Assembly: GCA_905250125.1 (NCBI GenBank)
Contig: CAJNOL010000620.1
Span: 53,997-117,996 of the forward strand
Direction of reading: 5' to 3'
Origin: Rotaria sordida
Lineage: Eukaryota > Rotifera > Eurotatoria > Philodinida > Philodinidae
Length of the DNA: 64,000 nucleotides
This document shows, one piece after another, positions 21,811 to 32,564 of this stretch (position 1 is the stretch's first letter; each line of letters starts with the position of its first letter). The notes beneath the pieces are model-generated. The model had not been told where the DNA came from. It was given only the letters and a program-made list of their open reading frames with translations, and did no database searches. The translations under genes were made by a program, and so were the position numbers.

Positions 21811-23628
21811 AAAAATAGAAACAAATAAAATCTTATTTGAGTGTCGATATGATGAAAATGATTTATGTTGTTTAGAATGATTTGATCGTATAAAACAAAT
21901 AATTATTTATTCATCTAGTCTTATTTTATCTAATGATAAATCAAATCGACCATTATCTCATCTATCATCTCTATATCTAAATAAATATAAGATTTATTTT
22001 AGTAAAATCAACTATAAATGGATATAAATGTAAATTACCTTATAGAATTAAAAATAATTTAAATCATATTTTTTTTTTGTTATAAATATTCATCAAATTC
22101 AACAAAATGTCAAACAACAAATGGATTCGAAGATGAATGTCAACAAAGTTTCATTCGAATTTTTTATTCTTTGATTTAGAAAACGTAAAGGTAAATATGA
22201 AATGTTATTACTAGAAAATGTTCAACATCGACTATTTATAACACCAATTATAAATTTAACAAAAAATTCAATTTGTTTAACATATTATTATTATTTAACT
22301 GAAAACAAAACTGTTTTATTATCAAGTTATTATCTTAATCAACAAGGTCAAAGAATATTAATTGATAGAATTTATCATATTCGATTTAATGGATGGAATT
22401 TTTATCAACAATATTTCACTACAAATTCAAAATCATTTCAACTATTTTCAACGTTTTTTTTTTGTTCATTTAAAAATCTTTAGATTATATTTGAAATATA
22501 TCGTTATGAAATGTCAAATCCTTCTCAACTATTTTATGTTGCTTTTGATCAAATTACTTTAATAGAACCTATTTATGGTTTATCAAGATTTTTTTTTTTC
22601 TTTATTTTAGGAGATACTTTTTCATTAGATAAAACAAAACATAATCTACTATTTGTATGATATATAGATATATATATGATTTTAAAATAAATTTTTTTTT
22701 TATTTTAAACTTTATTTCAAAGTTGGAGAATGATGAAATATCTTCATCAATTTATCCTGATAGTATAACTCAAACCGATTATTTACTCAATATAACAGAG
22801 TAAGTTAACATTTTATTTATTTATGATTGATAGAGAATTTATATAATATAGAATAGAATTCAAAATCGAATATATTCTATCATTTTCGACACATATAATG
22901 CACCTTCAATTTTATCATTTAAGATTTGTTTTTATTTTAAATAAATAAATCGAAATGAAAACAAATATATTTATTCTATTCTCAATTTATTGATTAAACA
23001 CAAATAATTTTATTTCGATTGATTCATTTTATAGTCAATTTAATAAAGAATCGACTCGATTTTCAACTATATTTAGAGATTGATCTCAACAAGAATAATA
23101 TTCAACTGATGGTCAAACTTCAATAACTGATTCACAACCAACAAGAACAACTAGTACGACTAATGATTATATTTATACTCTTGATTATAATTATTCTATT
23201 GGTAGTAGAAATAGTATAATTAGTACTACAACTCAAAATAAGAATTACCTATTAAATTCATTTTTTGATAAATTATATTTCGAATTATAGTTAATCAATA
23301 AACTCCATATGATAAACAATGTAATTAATTCTCGTTTGAAATAAATAATTTAATAAAAAAAAATCTATATTGTTTAGATGGTTTAACAACAATTCTTGCT
23401 CTTTCAATTGGTAAAGGAATTCCAGCTGCATTAGGAGTTATTGGATTTATGATTTATATTATAAAAAAAATCGAAAATTGAACTAAAAGAGCAGTTAGAC
23501 CTATAAAAGATGTTGATAATCATCGTTGAAAAAAATGAAAAGATATTGATTTAAAAAAGAAGCGACGTGATCATCATAATCGTCATCATCAGAAAAAAAC
23601 AAATCGAACAAAAGAAAATATTGTTTAA
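21811..23628 (+). pseudogene. Decayed multi-exon MAM-like single-pass membrane protein gene
   Basis: Exon-like blocks separated by short AT-rich introns. FECRYDENDLCC resembles the start of a MAM domain. LLLENVQHRLF, ICLTYYYYLTENKTVLL and, after an intron, IFEIYRYEMSNPSQLFYVAF with DQITLIEPIYG give the middle and end of such a domain. A Ser/Thr-rich linker (SQPTRTTSTTNDY) follows, then a transmembrane segment (AALGVIGFMIYII) and a basic cytoplasmic tail ending ENIV. In-frame stops are TGA at 21878, 23081, 23479, 23527 and 23536 and TAA at 23096. Intron borders such as GTAAGT at 22800 remain recognisable, so decay is moderate. MAM proteins act in cell-surface adhesion. An unidentified splicing pattern avoiding every stop seems unlikely. 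Confidence 0.6.
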
Positions 23629-24265
23629 CAAAAACACACCATTTATTCAATTTATTCTAGATTAAATAAAATGTTTTCTTCATTGATCTTTTAAATCTCT
23701 CACTATTTTTATTTAATATAGAAGAAAAAATAATTTCTTTTTTTTTAAAATTCTTTCAATCGATGATCGATAGATTTTTTTTTTTCGAATTATTTTATTT
23801 AATTTATTTTAACAAAAATATTTCCATTATTAACTAATCTATTAAATATTGTCATTAATCATTTTGTTTTTATTCATATATTTAAATAAAAATAGTTACA
23901 ATCGTTCTCTTTTTATTTTCAATATAAAGACAATGATCAACAATTTTTTATTTATTTTTCTATAGTTAATCATTATGATAAACATCCAACTGAAATATTT
24001 ATCTTTAATTAATTAATATTTTCTTGAACATATATATATTGAAGAAAATTCTTTTCTTTCAATAGTCAGTCAAAATAAATAAATTTTCTATAGATAATTA
24101 TAATATGTTGAACATAATTTTTTGACGTTAATCTAATCTATCTTGAGATAAAGATATAAAGAGATAAATAAAAATTGACAAATTAGGATAATATACTGTA
24201 ATCAATAGATAGAGATTTGTTTATTCTGTCAATAAACATATGATATATCTCATTCTGATTTAAAC
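23629..24265. other. AT-rich intergenic DNA
   Basis: No gene or repeat recognised. Confidence 0.5.
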
Positions 24266-25743
24266 CCCCCGACACATTAGAAAACCCGGGGTCTTCTATT
24301 CTGTCTTACCGTTCATAAGTTAAAAGGGGGGGGGGGTCTTCTATTATGTCCCTAAAAAAGGTCATATTTTTTGGCAGTTTTGCCAAAAAATCTTCCTTTC
24401 ATTTGATTTTTGTCCCTGATATCGTTAACAAATGAGTTTTTTTCTACATGTTTCAATTGTGCAGGGTAAAAAAACGAAATATTATCTCGTGAGAAAGGGG
24501 AGACCATAGTGCATAAGAAGTATTCTTAGCAGATACAGTCATTGTATCCCAACATTTTGGTACGATATCTGTTAGCGTTCTTTTTTAAGGATAAGATCTA
24601 TCACTGCAATATTTTATCTTCTCGATAACTAAATAAATGCAAAAAAGAAAATTATTTTTTTTATCAAAATCATTTAATTCAGTTACTTATGTGAAAGTTT
24701 GATTAACCCCTTCCTCCTCCCTCTTACCACAGAATGGAAGTCCAGGGTGTGCTCCTGTTCCGCAAGCTATAACTTTGCAACGATGCATGTTCCGATAAGA
24801 GTTTTTGCGTTATTTGATAGAAAAATGTTTATTCTTTCATTGTTCATCGACTTTAGTTCATTTTTCATAACGCGAACCTCGATTGTCAACGGAGAATTCT
24901 AACCCACCGGATGGAGTTCTATTCTGTGAGGAAAGAAGTTTAGTATAGATGGAAATCGTTTACAGTCAATTCTCCTACCAGCGTAGTTATAAATCTCAAG
25001 TTAACTTCGATAAGTATGATTGTCTTATTAAAAATTATTTATAGAAAATCTGTAGTTGAATATACAATCCGTGTTTTCTTTTGCATCTGTCTCGAAGATG
25101 CCTTTGGGTCTTATGGAGAAAAGAAATAGGTTCGCAAACTCTAAAGAAGTATTCATATATAAAACCATGATGTACCTACATGCAGTTATATTTTCTTTTG
25201 TTATGGAACACTGTTTTGTGGTTCAAATGCTTCTGATTCTCCAGAAGAAAGTCGAAGATAGAGAGGTCTTTGTATTAATACACATTAACATTTTACCTAA
25301 TCTTTTACTAATGTGTAAAGATCTCTTCATGCATTATACGTGGAAAAATCTACCGTACTCATTAGATCCTGTTTCTGCGAAAGCGTATTTTTCATGCATA
25401 GAAACTGAAGAATATTTATAAACTAAGCTGCAAAGGAGTACTGAAATGACTCCACAAGATGTTGTTAACAAAGGAACACAATCTTTAATAGATAGATCTT
25501 TCCTATAAACTACTTCACAAGATTTCGCTCGCTCGGATTTGATACTTTGCTATAAGAATGAAAGGAAAATCTTTTTCGTATTAAATTTAGACATAATTAT
25601 GAACTTAGATACTAAAAAAGTCAATAAAATTCAGGAACTATTTTAAAATATCGGCTTTTTAAGGGAGGTCTTCTAATATGTCTGTTGCGTCATTGATTCA
25701 AGGGGAGTCTTCTAATATAGGGGGTCTTCTAATGTGTCGGGGG
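24266..25743. mobile_element. 1.48 kb inverted-repeat DNA element, family unassigned
   Basis: The ends are CCCCCGACACATTAGAA (24266-24282) and its exact inverse TTCTAATGTGTCGGGGG (25727-25743). Inside each end are further copies of a motif GGGGTCTTCTAATATGTC (for example near 24289, 24335, 25672, 25706). The interior is less AT-rich than the flanks and has frames of up to 121 codons (25056-25421) with no recognisable transposase. A non-autonomous DNA transposon fits best. TTTA occurs close to both ends, but a clean target duplication is not certain. Confidence 0.7.
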
Positions 25744-25768
25744 CTTTATATATATAGAAATAGATTAA

Positions 25769-26246
25769 CCCTTTGACGGGCGGTGGGACATATATGTCGG
25801 CCTGTCCAAGCGTGACGGAATCACGTTTTTTTCACCTTGCGATTTCTCTATCTCCATGAAATGAAGTTGGATAAGATCTTATCCAACTTCATTTCATGGA
25901 GATAGAGAAATCGCAAGATGAAAAAAACGTGATTCCGTCACGCTTGGACAGGCCGATGTCTCACTTTTTGTTTTCGAGTTCAGAACTATAATAAACTAGA
26001 ATTAACGACTCTGGTAGAACGAACGATGATACTGCGGTGACCTTGTTGCTTAGTTTGTATAGTACGTGGTTGTTGTATCATCCATTTGATACAAAACCAG
26101 AGTATAAGCGTGGATGTGAATGTGAATAATTTATTCATACCCAAGAACACTCACAACCTCCTGCACGATGATCTGGATCATGATCTATTTGACTGCATTA
26201 TCGACATCGATAGAACTTAGCTATCCTAAATTCGCCCGTTAAAGGG
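25769..26246. mobile_element. piggyBac-type MITE (478 bp) with TTAA duplications
   Basis: The terminal inverted repeats CCCTTTGACGGGCG and (inverted) CCCTTTAACGGGCG differ at one base. Both are flanked directly by TTAA (25765-25768 and 26247-26250), the signature of piggyBac-superfamily insertion (family knowledge). There is no coding capacity. The left third is occupied by a large palindrome. Confidence 0.85.
25798..25955. repeat. 158-bp palindrome with one mismatch
   Basis: Two 79-bp arms meet at AAGATCTT (centre 25876/25877). I find a single mismatch between the arms (CACC against CATC near the CTTGCG). It sits inside the piggyBac-type MITE, close to its left end, and is far better preserved than the rest of the element. 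Confidence 0.95.
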
Positions 26247-26250
26247 TTAA

Positions 26251-27271
26251 TATAAACATATAACTTCTATTGATAGAAGTTATTTTATAAATCAATTATA
26301 TTTATTTATAGATTTATTTTCTCTGATTGTTAACCGATTTAATTCTTATATGATTTTATATCGAAATGTTAACGATAATTTAAAATCGTATAATTATTTC
26401 TAATCAAAGGAGAATTAAAAAAATTCTCGTTCGAATAGATATTGATTAAATAAATGTCAACAGTTAATATATATTATATTATCTTCAATACTCCGATTGT
26501 TGTTAATTAACCTCTCAACGATTTTAATTAATAAATGAATAAAAACAATATTTTATAATAAGATTAGAGTTAATAATGAGAATAAAAATAATAAAAACAA
26601 TCGAAATTCGTTAAGATTTCTTATTATTAAACCTTGTTAAATAATGATTATATATAATTAATTATTCTATTAGTGTTAACAATATTGATTATAATATTAT
26701 ATTTAAATAAGAGGTTTGATAATTCTTCATAGTATTAATATATAATATAAAAAAAGAGAAATTTATTTCTAGGATATATTCAACTATTTTTATAGAAATA
26801 TATTCAACTCTTAATTATATATTTAACTGATATATTTATTATTCCAAAGATTAAAAGAATATTCTTAGGAAATTTTCGAAGATTTATTTAAAAAGTTTCT
26901 TGTGGTTTTTTTTTAGTAGTTTATTCTATATATTATAGAAATTGAATATAGATTCTGATTGTTTATCTAACAAGAGTAGATATATTCGATTTTTTTATAT
27001 AAAATATTTAATTTAATTATAGTTTTATCGTTAACTAGAGTGTAAATAAATGAAAAAAACATTCGTTTAGAGAATAAAAGAGTCGAAATAATAGATAAAA
27101 GGAATAAAATATTTTATTTAAAATATCTTCTAATATATAATATAAAATAATCTCATTTTAAAATAGTGATAAAAAAAGTAGAAGTTATCTATAATGATAA
27201 ATAATCTTGTCAAATATATATTTAAAAATCTTGAATAAATTTCTATTATTTAATTAATGATTCGTTCCCCA
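26251..27271. other. AT-rich intergenic DNA
   Basis: Extreme AT content, no feature recognised. Confidence 0.5.
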
Positions 27272-27966
27272 CCCCTAAAACAAAATTTTTTTTTCTGACC
27301 ATCCAATCTTGATGAAATTTTCAGCGGAGGTGTATCTTGGGCTATGTACCTTACAACAAAAATTTCAGCTCGATATATTGAGTGTACGAAGAGCTAGCTT
27401 AAGCTTATGGGTCAAAATTTACGTTTCCGTGTGTCCGAAATTTCTCCGCCACTTTAAATGCTAGAAAGTTTGGGTTGGTTTTAAAATGTAGCTCAGACAT
27501 GACGCTACAACTTAACAGGGACCGATTTTTTGTTTTTTTCCTAACTTGTGTTTCTAGAAGACTTCTCTGATAAAATACAAAAAACCCAGGGGTGTAGGTC
27601 CGGAACAGTTAGTTTTCAATAAACATTAAGGACAAAATCAAAATATCCGGCTCTGTTAAGTTGTAGAGCTAATTTTTGTCTTTATTTTGACACCAAGCCC
27701 AGCTTTCTAGCGTTTAAAATGGCGAAGAAATCTGGGACGCACGGGAACGTAAAGATCAAAAATCTTATTTTGAGAAAAAAGCAAAACTTTTTAGAAAAAA
27801 CGTTATTTTATCCTACGGGAGGTTGAGAAAAGCCTGTTTAATATCCTTAAATCTGATCATAAAATCAATAAACGATAGTGCATTCGAAAGTAGACACTTA
27901 GCTCTATATAACGAGCTATAAATCACAAAATCGACAAACTTGACCAAAATTGACATTTTTTAGGGG
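27272..27966. mobile_element. Foldback-type element with internal inverted repeat
   Basis: The ends read CCCCTAAAA and TTTTTAGGGGG. Within, about 27409-27530 and 27640-27760 are diverged inverted copies of each other: for example TTTACGTTTCCGTG on the left matches the inverse of CACGGGAACGTAAA on the right, and TGCTAGAAAGTTTGGGTTGG matches the inverse of CCAAGCCCAGCTTTCTAGCG. The composition is richer than the flanks. There is no coding region. Likely an old non-autonomous transposon of unassigned family. Confidence 0.6.
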
Positions 27967-28465
27967 GATCTTAACCAAAAGAAAGGTTTTCTTTTTTGTA
28001 GATCATCCTTCAAAATCATTTATCATAGATATAAAAATAATTTATTTATCATTTTTATTTTATTTCGATATTTGTTTGAATTATTTTTTATTTGGAAATC
28101 AATATTCGAATATTTTTTTTTAACATGGTTAATTAACAAATAAATGAAAGAGACATAAAGTAAAAAAAAACAAACGCATATCAATCTATATGATAAAATC
28201 GAAATAAAATAACGAAAAGAAATGAAAAGTGGAGGAGAAAGGAAGAAAGACTAATATTGGTTATGCTTGATTAAACATATATTTATCAATAATAATGAGA
28301 AAAAAAACAAACATACATACAAAATATTTTATGATTAGTTAACAATATGAAAAACAATATGCGTTTTATATTTAATTTATTTATTGAGAAAAATTTTTGT
28401 TTATTTAAAGATTTTTATTTAAATATTCTTTATTTATTTATTTATTGAAAAATAAAAATAAATTT

Positions 28466-29281
28466 ATGGCTGAGTATTGAGATATATCGAAATATATTCT
28501 TTTTCAAATATATATTATTTTTATTTAGAAAAAATGTTAAAGATCCAATTGATAAATCATTAATAATTGTTATTATTATTGTTGTTTTTATATTAATTGG
28601 AGTTATCATTGCTATTCCTCTTATTTATGTTAATGGAAGAGATCAAGGTTGTTTTTTTAACAAAATAAGATAAAGAATTTTTTTGTTTTTTCGATTATAT
28701 TTCTAGGAGAATCTATCGGACAAAATCTAACAAATATTTCAACAGGTATATATTAAAAAAGAAAAAAAATTTGATATTTTTTTGTTAAAAAAGGATATGT
28801 GAAAAATGAATGTACACAAACAATGAAGGATGTTAAACCAATAACTTATTTATCAAATGAAGAACCATTTCCATATAAATTTCATAGTTATTTATATCGT
28901 CCAAGTGTTATTTTAAAAAAAGTTGCTTTAATATTTGGTTTTAATCATGATAATAATTCTTGGTCATTAGATTTTATTAAATTTGTTGATACAACAACAA
29001 AATCTGATTTAATTCGTGATGGAAATTTTGAAGAAAATTATTTAAGAAAATATTATTATCAATGTATTTTATCAAATACACGAAGTTCAATAAGTGATAT
29101 TTTATTTGATATACCTTATGAACAAGATTTTTATTATAATGATCAAACGAAAGTTGGAATGACTTATTTAATTCAAAATATTGATGTTATTGGAGGAAGA
29201 TATTATAATATATCTTTTTATCTTGAAAATCGAGGTTATCCTGGTAATTATTTTGTTCTTCTTGTTGGACCATTAAATTAA
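28466..29281 (+). CDS. Type II membrane protein with extracellular galactose-binding-like domain
   Basis: Four exons: 28466-28473, 28529-28647, 28707-28745 and 28794-29281, all introns GT-AG, joined length 654 nt, 217 residues. The first exon is only ATGGCTGA; it splices in frame to give MAEKNVKDPIDKS, followed by a transmembrane segment (about 14-37, LIIVIIIVVFILIGVI...). The outer part contains WSLDFIKFVD, LIRDGNFEEN and YYNISFYLENRGYPGNYFVL, the order of motifs (W-x-LD..., NG/DG-x-FE, Y-x-I-SF) I know from repeated extracellular bdelloid proteins with carbohydrate-binding-like folds. Function unknown; probably cell-surface. An AATAAA lies about 30 bp past the stop. Convergent with the transporter gene, 142 bp away. 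Confidence 0.75.
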
Positions 29282-29423
29282 ACATTTTTTTTTTTTTATT
29301 TTTATTTTTATTAAATAAAAAAGAAAATAATTATTTGAAATAAATAAACAAAAAAGAAAAAGATAAAGTTGAAATATATTTGTTATATAAGTAAAGTAAA
29401 GTAAAGTAAAATAATAGATGTAT

Positions 29424-31559
29424 TTACCAAGTTTGAACAGCTTTTTGACAACTATCATAAACAGTTGTATTTTGATTATGATTAGCCCACCATTGTGGAA
29501 AATAAACAGATTTATTTTTAAGTGCTGTACTAACAATAATTATTGTTATATTAAGACCAAGATCAAGTCCAGCTGAAACTAAATAAACATGACGTTGTCT
29601 CCAACTATATTTTCCAAATGAAAAATAAACAATTAAACCAATAGCAAGCCAAGTAAATAAAGCACCTGCTGGAACAATTGATGGCATCCAACCAATAGTT
29701 ACAAATATTAATGGCCAATGTAATTTATTTAACCAATGAAAACGTTTAAATCTTGATAATATCCATGAAGGTATTGGTATAAATGCTCCAAGAATAAAAG
29801 CCCATAATAAATCTCGATTTGATAAATTCGTTCCATCAAAAAATCCATTATAATCATTTAATAATGTCCAACCAAGTTTTGTATTATTAAATATTGACCA
29901 AAGATCTTTTTTATAACCTGATTGAATATAAAAATAACGAATACCAATTGAAAATGTTGAACATACAAAACCAGCAAGACATTGAGCAGCAAATAATGGA
30001 CGTGGACCTATTTTAATATAATGAGCTAATTTCATATCTTGAATTAAAACTAATGTTTGAACATAAACAATATAACCAAGTGCAATAAATGTATAAATTT
30101 GTTTAGCTGATTTTTGTAATGATAATGATTGTCCAATTAATAAACATAAATAATAAACAGATAAATTATGTAATAATTGTCCTGTTATTGATGATACTAA
30201 ACCAAATGGTAATGTAAATAAAGCTCCTATAAATAATGATAATAAAACATAATACCAACTTAACCATTGAGCATGATCACATGTAACACATGCAACAATT
30301 AATGCTAATGAAAATAATTCTAAATAACACCAATCAGGTACTGTTTTATAAAGTGATATCATTCGTGCATGCATATCATTTCCCATATTTTCTAATGTTT
30401 TTGTACGAAATTGTTGCCATATATCAATACCATGATATAATAATGTATGAACAAAAACAGCTGTTATACTTGCAAATGATATAAATGCTGTAACTAAACT
30501 TAATGCTGTAAAATCTGTTGAGACTTGTCCACCAATTGGTAAAGTTGTAAAGTCTCTTATATTTGTTCCATAAACAATTGGAACAATAAACCATACAATT
30601 AATACAAAACCAAATCCAATATTAATTAATGCCCAACCAGGTAATATTAATGGTGAACCAAGATATCTTGTTACTTCATACCAATCTAATGTTAAACCTC
30701 CACCAGCAATAGCTATACCACGTACTGCTGTTAATTGTGCTAATGCATTATTTTTTGGACTAATCCAACACATCCATGAAAAATATGCTAATATTGGCAT
30801 TATATATAATGGAAACCATTCATATACAAATGATAATATTGATATAACAATAAAAAATAATAAACGATTATTTATTAAACGTTCTTTTAAACTATTAGCT
30901 CGATTTCCATAAGATTTTTCAGTTATTGTTGATTGACGATCATGAAATGTACGTAAGACAGCAATTAATGGTAAATTTTGAGGCCAAATTACTTCACATG
31001 GCCAAACCAAAAATCGACGAAGAATACCTAGTTTTTAAATTTTTATTCTTTATAGATAACAAAAAAAAACAAAAATAAATATAAATTAACCTGCAAGACC
31101 AAATCCAAGAAATTGAATTGAAAGTACAAAAAAAAAATAATATGCAAAATTAACTTTTTCATTTTCAAGTACTTTTAATGTTGTTAATGTTGCATAAATA
31201 AATACAGAATTATACATATAAGCAACATTTGCCATAACTAATATAAATCCATGTTCTTTTAATGTAAATTTCGTTGATCCTGGTATAATTAAACTCCATA
31301 TATATCCTAATGGATAGGCAACAACAATAACTAAAACTGATGATATAAATGGAGCCATATTTTGAAAATTTCCCCATTGATGAAGATAAGACATTCCAAT
31401 AACAAATATTAAACCAATTGTAACACTTCTTACTGTACAACATTTTTCTTCAACATTATCTTTATTTGAACATGTTCCAGCAACTTCTTCAAATTGTGCC
31501 ATTTCAGCATCAACATATGCATAACATGTTTCTTCTTCTTTTTTATCAAATTTATCCAT
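29424..31559 (-). CDS. Oligopeptide transporter, OPT family
   Basis: Two exons, 31559-31091 and 31027-29424, joined by a 63-bp GT-AG intron; 690 residues. A soluble N-terminus (1-45) is followed by about 14-16 hydrophobic segments. Diagnostic OPT blocks are visible: IPGSTKFTLKEH (92-103, in the place of the NPG motif), VWPCEVIWPQNLP (164-176), DMHARMISLYKTVPDW (374-389) and DMKLAHYIKIGPR (487-499, the KIPPR motif with Gly for the first Pro). The C-terminus FPQWWANHN also fits. OPT proteins are proton-coupled importers of small peptides such as glutathione in fungi and plants (family knowledge); the location would be the plasma membrane. Length and motifs look complete. Animals generally lack this family, so acquisition by horizontal transfer from a fungus or plant-like donor is inferred; codon use and intron are now like the host. 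Confidence 0.92.
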
Positions 31560-32418
31560 ATTAACAATTCACTTATTTATATAATATATCTCAAAATAGA
31601 AATAAATTTCGTTTTTTTTTAATTATAAATCTTTATTTGATTTAAACAAAATCGAATAAAAACAAAAAGAAAAAAAAGTTGATGATCATGTTAAAATCTA
31701 TTGTTTAGTTGTAGTCACATGATAAATTGGAAAGAAAAAAAAAGCTAAGAGAAATATAAGGTAGATAGAATGAATAAGGTGCTTTTATGAAATAGTCATT
31801 GAAATAAACAATTGACATATTCATATTACCTTAACATATGTTATTCATTTATAAAACGATTCATTTTATCGATGTCAACTATGGAAATAGTCATAAAAAT
31901 AAATCAAAATACCTTTCGTCTTTCTTTTTCTTTTTCTTTCGTTTCATATTAACGTCTCGGTCGGCTCAATAAATAAACGCATGAATAGTTACACTAATGA
32001 TCATATCTAATGTATTTCGTCGTTGTTTTTTTCTTGATTAATCAAAATAATTTATAGAATTTTTTTTTTCAAATATTTTATTCTATTCACTAAAATACTA
32101 TTCAACAAATTTTATATTCAACATTTTTTTTTTGCATTAGATAAATAAAAAAACAAAAAAAAAAAAATTTCAAATCTTCTTTATTTATTAAAATAAATAA
32201 AAAATCGATTTTTTTTATATATAATGAATAGATTTTAAAATCATAGAAAAAAAAAACACGGCAACTTTTAGAAAATTATAATCAATTTAAATCTTTCCAA
32301 GGTTTAAATAAATCTATTTATTCCTTATGTTAATTAAGAAAAAAAATCTCTTTTATTATAGATTGGTTCAAATTCTATTCCATTATTATTTCGATTAATT
32401 AGAAATTTCACGGATGGA

Positions 32419-32564
32419 TCTACTATTTTATGGAACTGACATATATTTTAGAAGAAAATTACTCACTGAAACTTTTAAGGTCACCATTTCCCCTCTCCCC
32501 TTTCAGACACATGGTAACGTAAGGCCTCATTACAGACAGATCTCCATTAGAGACCTCATCAATT
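32419..32564 (+). repeat. Dispersed short repeat, copy A
   Basis: Shares TGGAACTGA, TATATTTT, GAAGAAAAT, TCCATTAGAGA and TATCAATT-like blocks in the same order with the copy at 35585-35694. Could be a SINE or MITE fragment; no promoter boxes or clear ends are seen. Confidence 0.6.

Noticed and set aside
21811-23628. Reading TGA as tryptophan or selenocysteine
   Set aside because: Nearby intact genes and other parts of the same relic use TGG for Trp, and no recoding structure is visible; ordinary decay is simpler.
24699-25421. Frames of 67 and 121 codons as possible transposase parts
   Set aside because: No transposase motif in any frame; composition alone is not enough to call a gene.
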